From positions 56,712,528 through 56,776,527 of the forward strand of contig OY720345.1 in assembly GCA_963082975.1 (NCBI GenBank): 64,000 nucleotides of DNA. The letters are read 5' to 3'. The notes under the pieces were generated by a model. That model was given only the letters and a program-made list of their open reading frames with translations, did not search any database and was not told the origin of the DNA. Shown piece by piece: positions 32,713 to 44,716 of this stretch. Every line of letters begins with the position of its first letter. Position 1 is the first letter of the stretch. The translations under genes were made by a program, and so were the position numbers. Source of the stretch: Labia minor. Its lineage: Eukaryota; Arthropoda; Insecta; Dermaptera; Spongiphoridae.

Positions 32713-35317
32713 AGGAGTAATCCGAATTTTTGGAAATTTCACAATAAATTCATAAAGACTAAGTTTTTAGATATACAATTCTTCTAGTTCAAAATTTATG
32801 GTGTTAAATTAAAGCGAGAGAGTTTTTTTTTTATTTAATTCTTATATATTACTTGAATCTAAAGAGTTGGATAAAAATGTTTTTGTGTAGATTTTAATAA
32901 TTAAAACCCTTAACTGTAGATCTAAATAAAGTTAATCAGCAAATTAGAAATTTGATTAAGTAAGCGAAGCGGTTGTCTTTAGGCAAAAGGTTGATACAAC
33001 ATTAATATAGTAATTGACAGAATTAATTAGAAATATGATTATTTTAATTTCTAATAAACAAATATATTTATTGAAATTAATTTATATAATTTAATCTTAA
33101 ATCTTTTAATAAATCAAACAAGAACTAATATAAAAGTATATGTAATATTTATAAACATATATTTTATCTTGGATTTGGAGGAGTGGGGATGGGGATTCAT
33201 TTGAATCTATATTATATATAAATATATATTTAAATTACATTTCTATATTATTATTATATTTTAAGAAAATATTTTTTTAATTATCCTGGTGTGAAGTTAA
33301 ACGAAAGCAGACCTAGTATTATATTATTAATATATTAATATTAATTAACATAATTAAATTAATATCATATACGTTTCAAGTTTTTAAATATTAAATTACA
33401 ATAAAAATTTTTAAAAATTAAGTGATTAGTAATAACATAAATATTATTTTTATAAATTTTACAAGATTTACATATATATAATAAAAGATATATAATAAAT
33501 TATCAAGATTGTTATCAAAACAAGCATTTTTCTATATAATGGGCCAATTGTTATATTCCACACTCTTAAATATGTCTTTTAATGATTAATCTTCAATTAC
33601 AAAGCATATCAATATATGTATAGGGATTTGCATTTTATAAACTAAATTTAAGCAAGAATAGTTTAATTCTTTTAATTACAAAATATATATTTTATTTTGA
33701 AACACGATTTTATTATTTTAATAGAATTCAACAACTTTTCCTTCTTTCTGATGTTTTACCTGAATCACACTCCTCAATTTATTTACAAACATAAAATAAA
33801 CAAATTATTTATTATATTTACTTTAAATAATTTTTTCAATCCATATTTTTCTATTTTATAATCAAAAATAAAATAAATTTATTTTCTAAATATATCTTTA
33901 ATATTAATGAATACAGATAAAACAAAAAATAAAATGCATATCAAATCAAAATTAAATTACATGCAATTTTTTCAGAAGAAAAAAGTATGTATTTAAAATA
34001 TATTTGATAATAAATAATTCAAATATACTTATTATTTGGATGATAATTAACTTTATTATTTATTATTTATTTATTTATTACTTATTATTTATATAAACAT
34101 ATATATATTTAAAAATAAAAATGCTTTTTATCAAATCAGATTAGTATTAGAAATTGTATTCCTTTTTTTTGTATTCGTAGTCATTCGAATTGTCAGTTTT
34201 TTAAACTAATAATAAAATAATATAAATAATCTATAAAAATGTAATTATTTTAAATAAAGTTAATAAAAACAATATTTTAAATATTCTCACTTTATTATTA
34301 AACTAAACAAATCAAAATAAAGTAATAGATTACAATAAGGTTTGTCACCTACGTGGTCAGTAGATATAGTAAAAATTTTAGGAGGTGGTAGTATAAATTT
34401 GGTATATACTCGTATAAATGGCGCTTTAATATTTTCTTTGAAATATTGAAGACTTATTTATACTGAATAAGAATTGCGAAATATAGTATTTATAAATTTT
34501 TAATTAATAAGATAATATTAACATAATTTTCTTTCTTTATTTAAGAAAAAATATTTGATTAATTTTTTAAATATTGTACTTATACAATTTTTTTATCATG
34601 CATATATTAATAAGAAGTAATTAGTAAAAACAGAGATCATGTGAATCTTTGTAAAAATAATTTTTACAACAAAAACTTTATAAAAAATATCTAATTTTTC
34701 AATTTAACTTTTTTTTTTTGTTTAATTTCACTTGAAAGTTATAAATATATAATAATAATAATTACCAATATAATTTCTAAATAAAAATGATATTTGAAAT
34801 TTTTTTTTTATTATTTGTATCTTTACCACTATTATAGCAAATAAATTTTTAGAGCAACTTGAATTTACTGCAGGAGATAAACAAGTAATATCTATGTCAA
34901 AAAAAAAAAAAATTATATATAAATTAAATATATACAAGAATATTTACAAAACAAAAAATTATGCTTTAATACAAATAAATAAAAAAAAAACTATACAATT
35001 TTCACTAATTATGTATAAACAATTAATAAAACAATAAGGTGGTTTAATATACCTAGATGTTACCGTGTTTAAAACATTTAAACAAACAAATCATATTTCA
35101 GGGATAAATAACTTATGCAATACTTTCTGAAAGCGATTGTGATTTAAGAAAATTTTTAATAAAAATTTAATCAGATAAGGAAATAGAAAAATAGAGTGAA
35201 ATAAAGAAATTAAATTTAAAATAAATTTTGACCGTGTAAATTTTGAAGGAATATTTATAAAATCTTATAAAATATGTAAACTATGAAAACTAATTAATGG
35301 AGAAAAATCAATCCTAA

Positions 35318-35782
35318 AGCCGGCTCCACACATGCGGTGTTTGTCAAATAAGGAATATTTACCAAATACTGAGCACCAAGTTTAGGTGCTTGTATTGAAT
35401 ATTCGTCTTGTTAATATTTTATTAATATATAAATATAACCTCCTTAATATGGTTTATTGAATTTAATTGAATAATTTAATTAATTGAATTCAATTAATCA
35501 TAATAATTGTAATGTAATACTTTAAAAATAAATTATTTAATTGAAATTGTTAATTTATTATATAAAAAAGTAATTGTTAGAGAAACAATATTATTTATTA
35601 AATTTGTGGATATAATTATTCTCAAATATTCGTCTTGTGCTCGCTATAATAGCGAACTAGCGAGCACCCGAATGTTTGTGCTCGGCATATCCCAGCGCAG
35701 GGCAAGCAACCCATCCACACATGCGGTGTTTTCCAAATGTTTTGCTTGATATTTGTCAAATACCGCATGTGAGGAGCCGGCT
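35318..35782. mobile_element. PIF/Harbinger-like MITE, TAA duplication
   Basis: The ends agccggctccacacatgcgg and, reversed, agccggctcctcacatgcgg are flanked by TAA on both sides (35315-35317, 35783-35785). A second internal palindrome (gtgctcgctat...atagcgaactagcgagcac region, about 35637-35668) lies within. The length is 465 bp, with no coding sequence. Confidence 0.8.
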
Positions 35783-37006
35783 TAAGACAATGGACGAATA
35801 TTATTGGAGATTGAAAAGTACCCGAATAACTCAAAATCGATAATAACATTATCTAATTTATTATAAAATAAAATTTGTGGACTTCCCAAGGAAGGAAAAT
35901 TGGAAAAAAATTAAACAAAATTAATTTTTAAAAAAATAAAAAATTGGGGAAAATTTGAGTTTGCCCATGGGAGCCGCTTGTGCGAACAGTCACTTTATGT
36001 GCAGTAGTAACTTTAATGGAAGGAGGAAGACACTTAATTCCCTACTTAATATTGCTAGGCGTAAAATTCTTACTTGCAACATAAGTAAGACAAGAGGTAG
36101 AACTCTGTTGTAATAGTGTGAATACTAAACAACTCTAAATTAATTTTGTGGGAGGAATGCACCACAATGCATAATGCATAATAGCTCTTAATAGAAGTAA
36201 GATATCTTAAAATTTATGATAAATTGAAGTAAGGAGCCTCGAATACTACTACTCTATACTTTATCACTCATTCTAATTTCAATCTTTTTATTATTTAAAA
36301 GATACATTTTTGTGAATATATTAAATTGAATATAGATCCGATAAAATATTAAATTTGAAATTGATTTTCAAACTATCAACCTTTATTAGCAAAACTATTT
36401 AATTATGAATTTTATTCATTATTGATTTATTTATTAATTACAATTATTTTCTTTAATAAAAAATAAATATCCTTTCTTGAATTTCTTTAAATTTATTATT
36501 AATTTTTGATTGATTAAAAAACATATTAATAAATTATATAATTTATGATTTTTCCGTTTAATTCAAATTCGAATTACTTATTATTATTTGTTTTTAAATC
36601 CAAATTTTGAAATTCATTTAGTAAATTGAAGTGTTAACAAAACAAAAAGGAAAAATAATAAGATTTAAGAACTTATATAATTTAAAATTTTGATTTGATT
36701 ATAATATATAATTAATAATAGTAAATGCTCAATAACATTGCCACCAAGGCGTTTACTTTCTTCCATCACTATACCTTTACCAGAGTTTGAAAATCGATGA
36801 TCCAAATCATGAATAAAATAATTTTATATAAGTAAATGGAAATAATTATAATTGTTATTTTTTAAAATATATATGAAGAGTTAGTTCCAAATACAAAAAC
36901 AAAATAAAATAAACATGTATGTATGACAAATAGGAGATTAAAATTGTTATTATTATTTATTAAATATTGTATGAAAATGAAAGAGGAATAAGATAGGTCT
37001 ACTCAC

Positions 37007-37091
37007 TGACAGACTAACTCCATGATACTTTCGTAGTAGGTGCACGTACCGCCGTTCAAACAGAACCCTTTCATCGGGCAGGGTCCTGGGC
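37007..37091 (-). CDS. vn: Vein-like ligand exon: EGF C1-C4
   Basis: Acceptor ttattacag and donor gtgagt bound 85 nt. Two bases complete a Gly codon from the previous exon, 27 codons follow, and two bases begin the Gln codon finished in the last exon. The product reads PGPCPMKGFCLNGGTCTYY and ends ESIMELVC. Together with the next exon it fits C-x5-C-x5-C-x10-C-x-C-x8-C, the EGF consensus, with the LNGGTC turn typical of EGF-receptor ligands. Window residues 137-165. EGF domains of this type bind and activate the EGF receptor. Confidence 0.95.
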
Positions 37092-37325
37092 CTGTAATAA
37101 AATTCATAATTCAATTTTCAGGTTTTTTTTATTTATGCTTGGTTTTAATTTCATTTCAAAATCTAATCGATAAATTGAGTGAAAATTTATTTTCATTATC
37201 ATTATACTTTTAAAATATTTTTTCTTATTTTGAAGGTATATAAATTATATTAGAAAATTTAATAATTAATGAAGATATGTTTATATGAATTAATTCAATT
37301 TTATCAAGATCTTTTGAATTTTTTT

Positions 37326-38513
37326 CAGGGCTTCGAACCGGAACTGAACCGAAAACCGAAAACCGAAAAAAACCGGTATTTTTGTCGGAACGAAAACCGG
37401 AGCTGAACCGAAAAAAATAATATCGGTTTATTTCGGTTCAGTACGTGTTCAATCCAGAGTTGCCACAAGAGGTGTTTTGGCAACACCCAAGCCCGAATTT
37501 TTTTCAATTAGTTATGCCTCGCACTGCATAGTGTCGCTAAAAACTTTGTTTCAAAAATTAGTGTCCTAGTCATACTCTCCCTTCGGTTGTGTTGGCAGCG
37601 TCTCGTAGTCGCAATACAGAATTTAATGTTTTCATCGTTTGTTTAATACTGATATTTTGATTTAATGATAGTATTAATTTTTTAAATTATTTATTCCATT
37701 TGTTACAGGGTTATGTATTGATATAAAGAAAATGATTCATATAAATATAAATAAAATTATTAAATAAATTTAAACAAATATTGAATACCTTTGACCAAGT
37801 ACGAAGATTAGACAGTAAAAAACTTATTTTAGAATTTTGGGAGGAAAATAAAAATACATATCCTCATTTTAACAAAATTGCAATGGTGGTTTTAGGAGAT
37901 ACTGCAACACAAGTTAGTGTTGAAAGAGCTTTCTCTGGTTTAAAGTTTATTTTACGAGACAATAGAAATAGTTTAAATGAAAATATATTAGAAGATATTT
38001 TAATAATTAGAGGTATAATTTTCATCTTTTATAATTCTAGTTATAATTATAAGTAAATATATCCAAGAATCCTGTATACTTTAACATTAAATATACGAAT
38101 TTGTTTCGTTTGTTGAGTGTTTGTGTGTGAAAGTAGAAGGATGTAAAAAAATATTCATACTTATTTGTTTCGTTTAATAAATTATATTGACATCTTATAT
38201 TATATACTTCTAATTATTATACCTTTAATTAATTATTATTATTTATATTATATTGTATCAATTCATGTAGTATGATTTAGGGTGGTAGCAAGAAATATTT
38301 TTATATATTTATGGCAGACTCGGCATACCCCGACCTAAATTTCTAATACAAATAAAAGGTCTTTAAAATTAATTAATCGGAGCTGAACCGAAAACCGAAA
38401 ACCGAAAAAAACCGTTATTTTTGCCGGAACGAAAACCGGAACCGAACTGATATTTTTTTTTTATTGAACCGGAACGAAAACCGAAACGAAAAAAATAACG
38501 GTTCGAAGCCCTG
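37326..38513. mobile_element. hAT transposon, internally deleted, with 8-bp duplication
   Basis: Terminal cagggcttcgaaccg and cggttcgaagccctg are perfect inverted repeats, flanked by attttttt on each side (37318-37325, 38514-38521). Subterminal regions are dense in aaccgaaaa/aaccggaac repeats. The length is 1188 bp with one transposase fragment. It sits inside the Helitron-like repeat whose uninterrupted counterpart is at 47081-47463. Confidence 0.95.
37781..38056 (+). pseudogene. hAT transposase C-terminal dimerisation fragment
   Basis: The frame reads SKKLILEFWEENKNTYPHF, then ATQVSVERAFSGLKFILRDN and SLNENILEDILIIRG. The VSVERAFSGLK core is the hallmark of the hAT C-terminal (HATC) dimerisation region. 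The catalytic region and N-terminus have been lost, so the element could move only if supplied in trans. Confidence 0.9.
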
Positions 38514-38804
38514 ATTTTTTTTCCAATATATTTAATTTTCATTAGAATAGAATATATAAATAAAATATCAATATACAATATAATTTCCGTCGTATGTATG
38601 TGATATTTCTGTAACATTATGAAGTTAGTTCAAATTGTCAAAATTATTAATTTGTAACTAACTTCATTTTTTTTTTTTAAATTTTTTTGTTATTATAAAA
38701 TATTGAAAAAAAAATTATTACTACGATTTGAATAAAGTTAATAATTTTATATACTAAGAAGAGTTGTATGCCGCCAGCAGCATAAGATGCCGGGAACGGC
38801 TAGT
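38514..38804. mobile_element. Helitron-like 3' part: hairpin gccgggaacggc then CTAG-T
   Basis: This block matches 47093-47463 along its length. It ends with a 12-nt hairpin (38789-38800) whose last C starts CTAG followed by T. A short hairpin then CTRR, with insertion between A and T, is the diagnostic 3' end of Helitrons. No helicase gene is present. Confidence 0.55.
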
Positions 38805-40982
38805 TTATATTATAATAATAATTAATAAGATTTAATTTCATATGAATGAATACAATATTGAAATTAAAATATTTTAATTAATTTGGATGTATTATATTTT
38901 TAAATTTATTATAGAATAAACAAATAGAATATAGAGATTTTTTAATTTTCTCCTTATTTACTCTATATATTTAATTTATTTTTTATGAAATGTAATTATA
39001 ATCTTAAATTATTTATATAAATTATTGTTGAGTTGGGTAAATTGTGAGAAAAAAAAAACAATTTTTGATTTTGATTTTTGATCATTTCATTCATTTCACT
39101 CATTCTCGCTGAAAAAAGAAACTGAAAAAAGTTCTCTCTGATGCTTCTAAGATTGGAATAAACTTTGGTTGTCATAAGAGTTTTGGGTTGTTTGGGGAAT
39201 ACTTTGAAGGCGATAAATTTAATTTAGAACAATAAATAGAAAATTTTCATTTTTATAAACAAATTCGCCTTATTTTTTTGATGATTGTATAGCTAACGGA
39301 TATTGAATTTATCATAAAATAAAAAGAATTCAAACACGGCTCCATTCCTAAGTTAACGTTCTAATGAAATTTAAAAGCTATTCATTATATCGAATATATG
39401 GTTTACTGTATATTCACTTAAACAGATTAAAATGTTATATACCTATATCCATAAATTATCTCTTTATAGATCTGTATATTTTCATTTCATTCATTTATTA
39501 ATTGGGTGACGATTTATTTAATAAAAATATTGGCATCACAATAAATTAGATTGTAGAAAAGTTTCATAAAATAAATGGAGAAAAGTTTTAGAAGTTCATT
39601 AAAAGTTCATTTTATTGAAGATAGGAAATTAATTCCATTAAAACGCTCTTCTAGTGAATGAATGAAGTAAACAAAAAAAAAAAAAAAAAAAAAACTTAAT
39701 ATTGTTTTAAAATTTGTAGGTTAGTTAATTAATAAATATAAAATAAACATTTTTCTATTAATTTAATTATGAATTAAAATTTAATAAAAAAAAAATAACA
39801 TAAAATAAGTGCACTCTTCTTTCAACACAAATGAATAAAATAATACTCTTTTTTTTCTTATAAAATAATGGAAGCGAATTTGTTTTTAATTATAGTTTAT
39901 AGTGTTTTTCTTAATCAAAAATGTAAAAAAGTGCCCGTTATCTAAGAAAGAGCAATAATTTAATTTATTTTCTCATGAATTAAAGAGGAGATAATTACAT
40001 ATAATACACTTCATTAAAAAGAATTAACATTTTACATAAACAACAGAGTAAAATATTTTATAAGATTTAAGGAACGATTTCTGGAATGGAGGAAGATACT
40101 CATTTCAATTTTATTATTAGATTCTAATTCTGGAAAGATTATTATTATTTTTTTTTTTTAATTATAAAAATTTTGTTATTATGTTAAATATTATATATTA
40201 CTAGACCTTGTAATATTAAATCACTTAATTCTTTATGAAAATAAATATATATATAAAATATATAATTAACTTAATAATAAACGAAGTTCATTTTAACAAA
40301 AAATGTCAGTTTATTCAAGTAATCTTTCAATTAATTAAAAAATCTCTGTCTATACAATTTTTTTAAATAACGTTTTCTATCTCATTCTTTTTTGGTCTTT
40401 ATTTTTAATATTATTTTATTATTGGATTATATATGGAATAATAAAATAAATTGTTAGCTAGTATATATAGATATACCTATTATTATTATTATTAATTTTA
40501 ACTATTGTAAGTTATTTTAATAATTAATTATTATTTATAATAAAATTTAGCTCTATAATTAAATTTCATTGATTTTCTTAAGTGCCATCTTTCTAATATT
40601 TTAATTTTATAAATTTGATTTTACTGATTTACGAATATTAATATTAAATGTATTATTTTATTCGTGAGTCAGTCTGAGTCGGAGCAAGTGTAGGTACTTG
40701 ATAACGACTGCAGAAACCCTGTATATTTATTTAACTACATAAAATGAATTATACAAATATTAGGTTTCTCAATAAGTTCGCTGAACGGAAATGAAGAAAC
40801 CAATTTTTATTTGTAAAATTGATACAAAAGGTTACAATAATAATCCAAATTGATTGTTTTGCCAGTTTGGAGGTAATCTATCAACAAAATTCCTTTTGCA
40901 TTCCAAAAAACTGATGCTAACACATTCTTGGCTGATTTTTGCACACGAACTCGCTTCAAACAAAAGTTACAGCTTTTCAAAA

Positions 40983-41285
40983 ATGAGTGAAAATAATGAA
41001 GAAATTCGCTATATTTTGAAATTTTTGTATAAAAAAGGGAAGAATGCTACGCAAGCCGCCAATGAAATTTGTGAAGTTCACGGAGACGATGCTATATCAG
41101 TTCGTGTAGCACAACAATGGTTCGCTCGCTTTCGTTCTGGAAATTTCGATGTGAAAGATGCACCTCGTTCTGGTCGACCTATCGTTGAAAAAGTCGGTGA
41201 AATTATGGAAAAGATTGACAAGGACCGTCACATAAGTAGCCATGATATTGCCAAGGAACTAAACATTCATCATCAAACGGTTTAA
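40983..41285 (+). pseudogene. mariner transposase N-terminal fragment
   Basis: From the ATG at 40983 the frame reads MSENNEEIRYILKFLYKKGK, ATQAANEICEVHG, VAQQWFARFRSGNFDVKDAP and RSGRPIVEK, the paired helix-turn-helix DNA-binding domain of mariner transposases. A stop follows HHQTV at 41283-41285. The upstream in-frame ATG at 40854 lies in the untranslated region. Beyond the stop, recognisable residues continue in other frames to about 41390. Confidence 0.9.
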
Positions 41286-41409
41286 TAAAGGCTGGCTACA
41301 AAAAGAAGCTTGATGTGTAGGTACCACATAAATTGTCTGAGAAAAATTTAATGGACTGAATTAACATCTGCGATTCTTTGCTGAAACGAAATTATTAATT
41401 AATTAATTA

Positions 41410-41637
41410 ATGCATCCACCATATAGTCCTGAACTTGCACCAACAGACTACCATTTGTTTCGGTCAATGCAGAACTCCCTTAATGGAGTAAAGTTGACTT
41501 CAAGAGATGCCTGTGAAAATTTCTTGTCGAAGTTTTTCGACGAGAAACCAGAAAAGTTTTACACTGATGGAATAATGTCTCTAGCAGAAAAATGGCAAAA
41601 GGTGGACGACCAAAATGGTACATATTTAGTTCAATAA
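41410..41637 (+). pseudogene. mariner transposase C-terminal fragment
   Basis: The frame reads HPPYSPELAPTDYHLFRSMQ, where SPELAPTDYHLF is the block containing the third catalytic Asp of mariner (D34D). It continues to a normal C-terminus at TAA (41635-41637). The first two catalytic Asp residues are absent; an attaattaattaatt tract (about 41394-41410) sits at the deletion point. Confidence 0.9.
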
Positions 41638-42188
41638 AGTTAATTATCAATATAAAAAAAATTACTTGAAGTTTGATTAGAAATACGAAAAGACTTTTTC
41701 GACTACCCTATAAATATTATTTACTGACTGATTAATAATATAACAAGGTATAATAAAGGTTGATTAGATAGGAGAAGCACTGCTTATCGTATTTACAACC
41801 GGTTGGTTTTGGTAGGCAAAACCACAGGGTGTTGGCAATGGAAAGTTCTTAAAATAAGATGAAAAAATGATTTTTCTTAATCCCTGGGACTGATCTGATT
41901 TTAAAATTTAAACAAATGTTTAGTGGAAATGTCTCGAAATTTGAAAAAAGCACAAATTTTTTCGTTCGCTACACATTTGGTCATCTTTGATTCTTGCCTA
42001 CTAACTGACGTCACGATGTTTTTTCAAGTTCAACCATCAAGGTCGTATATTGAAATATCACTATGTACAATTCAATTCAATTACAAATTGCTTTTCGAAT
42101 CCAATTAATAAATAAAAAGTAACTTTCTTTGTTAGTGGTCGTAGTAAATCAATATTTTAAAAGAGGGATATTGAAATAGGATGCTCAC

Positions 42189-42346
42189 CATAAATGGATG
42201 TGGTGGTGGTTTCTTCAAGAACGGAGACCCAGGCGGTGAGCGACGCCACCACCCGCCCCGAGGCGTTCTTCGCACGACAGGTGTACTGGCCGGCGTCTTC
42301 TGGCCGCACCTGCACCACCAGCAGCCGCAACCGATCTCTCCGGCCA
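42189..42346 (-). CDS. vn: Vein-like ligand exon: second half of the Ig domain
   Basis: Acceptor ttttgtcag and donor gtgagc bound 158 nt. The first base completes a Ser codon, 52 codons follow, and the last base begins a Gly codon. It encodes RDRLRLLVVQVRPEDAGQYT, then CRAKNASGRV and a Thr-rich hinge (EETTTTSIY). DAGQYTC is the Ig-fold signature around the second disulphide Cys, and NAS is a potential N-glycosylation site. The Ser/Thr hinge separates Ig from EGF as in Vein and Ig-type neuregulins. Window residues 84-137. Confidence 0.95.
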
Positions 42347-42630
42347 CTGACAAAACAATACACAAAGTCAATTAGCCGGAAAACTCATTAGTCACTTTCA
42401 ATAAACACGAAGAAAAGAAAAAAAATCATTCCTACCAAGGATAGTTCATCGGAGGCTAAAATTTATACGATTTGCAATAAAAACAAAATTATGCAATGCA
42501 CACGGTTGGTTTAATCATTGAAATCATTTTTAATCTTATTTCCTTTTCACTTGAAACTTTGTAGAATCTTTCATAAATAGAATATAAAATATAAAAAGAT
42601 ATTTTTAAAAAGATAATATATATATTTAAA

Positions 42631-44716
42631 ATTAGCTAGATTGTCTCCACTCGACTATCTCGCAAATTTGAATTAAATTAATTAACACATATATTATATT
42701 TAAATTAAATTTAATTAATTATAAATTATAAATTAAAATTAATAAATAATATTTATTAAACCAGCGCATGTTTGGCTCTTTGTTGATGGAACCACGTCAC
42801 GTGTTGGCGCGTGAGATTTGGAGTGTTAAAAAATTAATTCTGGTACTTTCAGCGATTCAATCCAGCTGAAATTCTATATATAACAGTTTTATACAATTTT
42901 TAATCATGTGAAAAATTATCAAACATATATCTTTATTTTTACGGTCACTTTAGAGGAAAAAAAATCAAAATGTGGTAGGTAATGACCCTCTTCCGGTGAG
43001 CTACATTTCTCAAAAGTTGATAGAAAACTACGAATTTTGAATAATGCGTATATACCAAATTTTATTATCTACACACACATACAAACGAGATGGAAGGGTG
43101 GAACGAAGAAATATTACCTGGTGGCAACGTTATACATAAAAAATGCCTTCAACTCCGCCAACTGGGATCGCATCCTACAGGCCTTCGAAGAGAAGAACGT
43201 ATCAGGATACTTACGGAGGATAGTGGCTAGCTACTTTATAAATAGAGTTCTGAAATACGATACGAAGAACGTTGCAAAGGAGTTTGATATTACAGGAGGT
43301 GTACCACAGGGTTCTGTTCTGGGTCCACTTCTCTGGAATATCATGTATGACGGGTTGTAGAGACTGAACCTGTCAAGGAGCGTTAAATTCGTGGCACATG
43401 CGGATGACGTAGCCGTGGTAGAAGTCGCTAAACACCTTGACGAGATTAACCACATGTTTGATATCACCTTCGAGCAAGTTAACCGATGGATGGATACAGT
43501 GAACCTTCAACTGGCTAAACAGAAATTAGGCTGTACTTATTACAGGCAGGAAAGTGATAGAGATCATCAAACTGAAAGTCGGCGCACAAGAGATCACATC
43601 ACAACCTTACATCCGATATTTGGGAGTGATGCTGCTTGATGCCCGGCTCAATTTTAATGGAACATCTAAGTGCTAAAGTATCAACAGTAGTGGCTGACCT
43701 AGAATGACTTATGGCTAACATCGGAAGTCCAAAGCAGAGGAGGAGGTTATTGCTATCATCAGTGGTTACATCGGTCCTCACGTATGGTATATCCATTTGG
43801 GGCGACGCACTTGAGATACAGAAATCGCGGAGGAGGGCTGGTCGGGTATACCCGTTGAGCGCGTTAAGAGTGGCCAGCGCCTTCCGAACAATATCAGAGG
43901 AAGCGGTGTGTGCCATTTCAGGAATTCTGCCATTTAGAATTCTAGCTAAGGAAAGACGGGCTCTCTACCATCGGAAGAGGTCAAGCACACTGAGCACCGA
44001 AGAACTGAGAGAAGAAGAACGGCGACATAGCATTTCACGATGGCAGTTACAGTGGGTAGATGGACGCACCGTCTAATACCAAGGATTAATGTTTGGCTGA
44101 ACCAGAGTTATGGCGAGGTCAACTATTACCTAACACAGATGCTGTCAGGGCACGGCTGTTTTCGTGAGTATCTTCACCGTTTCAAGCAAGATGATTCTCC
44201 GAAGTGCCTGTCCTGTCCAGGAGTTATAGAAAATGCGGAACACGTTTTCTTTGAAGAGCGAGATGAGGTAGTGATAAGTATAAACAAAGAAATCTATCCA
44301 GAGTCAATAGTAGAAGCAATGTTGTCATCAGAGGCTGCCTGGAACGCCATCAGCACATTTGCAACAGAAGTCCTCACAGACTTGCGTTTAATCGAAAGAA
44401 AAAGAGCGAATGATAACAACCAGGAGAAAGGAAAATAACACCTTAGCTACTTGAAGGAAGAGCAGTAGCTAAGTCCTCCCTCCACGAAGTAATGCCTAAC
44501 GGCGGTTCCCGTGAAGGATTGAGGTTAGAGGAAAGCGGAGGTTTTAGTCGATATTAACATCTTGAGTCCGACATACTAGGTAAACCTAATGATACGTAAA
44601 TGTATTTCCTTTGCTATAAACACACACACACACACACACATTTTTCTCAACCTTAGTGAAAATGATCCAGGAACCTTCAAAACGTTTAAAAACATCAAAA
44701 TCTCGACATCGAAAAT
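42631..44716. mobile_element. 'actatctcgc' repeat family copy, split by R1-like LINE
   Basis: The left part (42631-43080) and right part (44611-44716) match consecutive portions of the copy at 31515-32037, with the LINE inserted at the CA microsatellite. CA repeats therefore flank the LINE on both sides (43072-43083 and 44620-44640). Confidence 0.75.
43086..44610 (+). pseudogene. R1-clade non-LTR retrotransposon, 5'-truncated and frameshifted
   Basis: Reading frames join into the second half of an R1-type reverse transcriptase. They contain LYIKNAFNSANW (about 43134), GGVPQGSVLGPLLWN (about 43295), an in-frame TAG at 43358-43360, AHADDVAVV (about 43398) where the usual YADD has His, then after two frameshifts TYGISIWG (about 43780). 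RWTHRLIPRINVWLNQSYGE (about 44055) follows, then the C-terminal Cys/His segment CLSCPGVIENAEHVFF with its last Cys lost. The ORF ends at TAA 44436-44438, and a UTR follows with aacggcggttcccgtgaagg. Non-functional; RNase H and ORF1 are not present. Confidence 0.85.

Larger units (their letters stand above)
30971..37006 (-). other. vn: Vein-like gene intron (6.0 kb) splitting the EGF domain
   Basis: Bounded by gtgagt (reverse of 37001-37006) and ttgcag (before 30970), phase 2. It contains the repeats listed at 31515-32037, 32300-32405, 32676-32712 and 35318-35782. The remaining parts, 32720-35300 and 35800-36990, are AT-rich and I see no further exon in them. Confidence 0.85.
40763..41708 (+). 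mobile_element. mariner transposon with central deletion
   Basis: Ends ggtttctcaataagtt and, reversed, gggtagtcgaaaaagt are flanked by TA (40761-40762, 41709-41710), as expected for mariner. The length is 946 bp against about 1.3 kb for complete members. The missing part is the catalytic centre. Confidence 0.85.
37092..42188 (-). other. vn: Vein-like gene intron (5.1 kb)
   Basis: Phase 1 intron between the Ig and EGF domains, donor gtgagc and acceptor ttacag. It contains a Helitron-like repeat with an inserted hAT (37300-38804) and a deleted mariner (40763-41708). From 38810 to 40755 and 41715 to 42185 only AT-rich sequence is seen, apart from a GC-richer stretch at about 41760-41850 that I cannot assign. 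Confidence 0.85.

Noticed and set aside
42181-42391. Plus-strand open frames over the Ig exon
   Set aside because: They are antisense shadows of the GC-rich exon; the minus strand has splice sites, phase and Ig signature.
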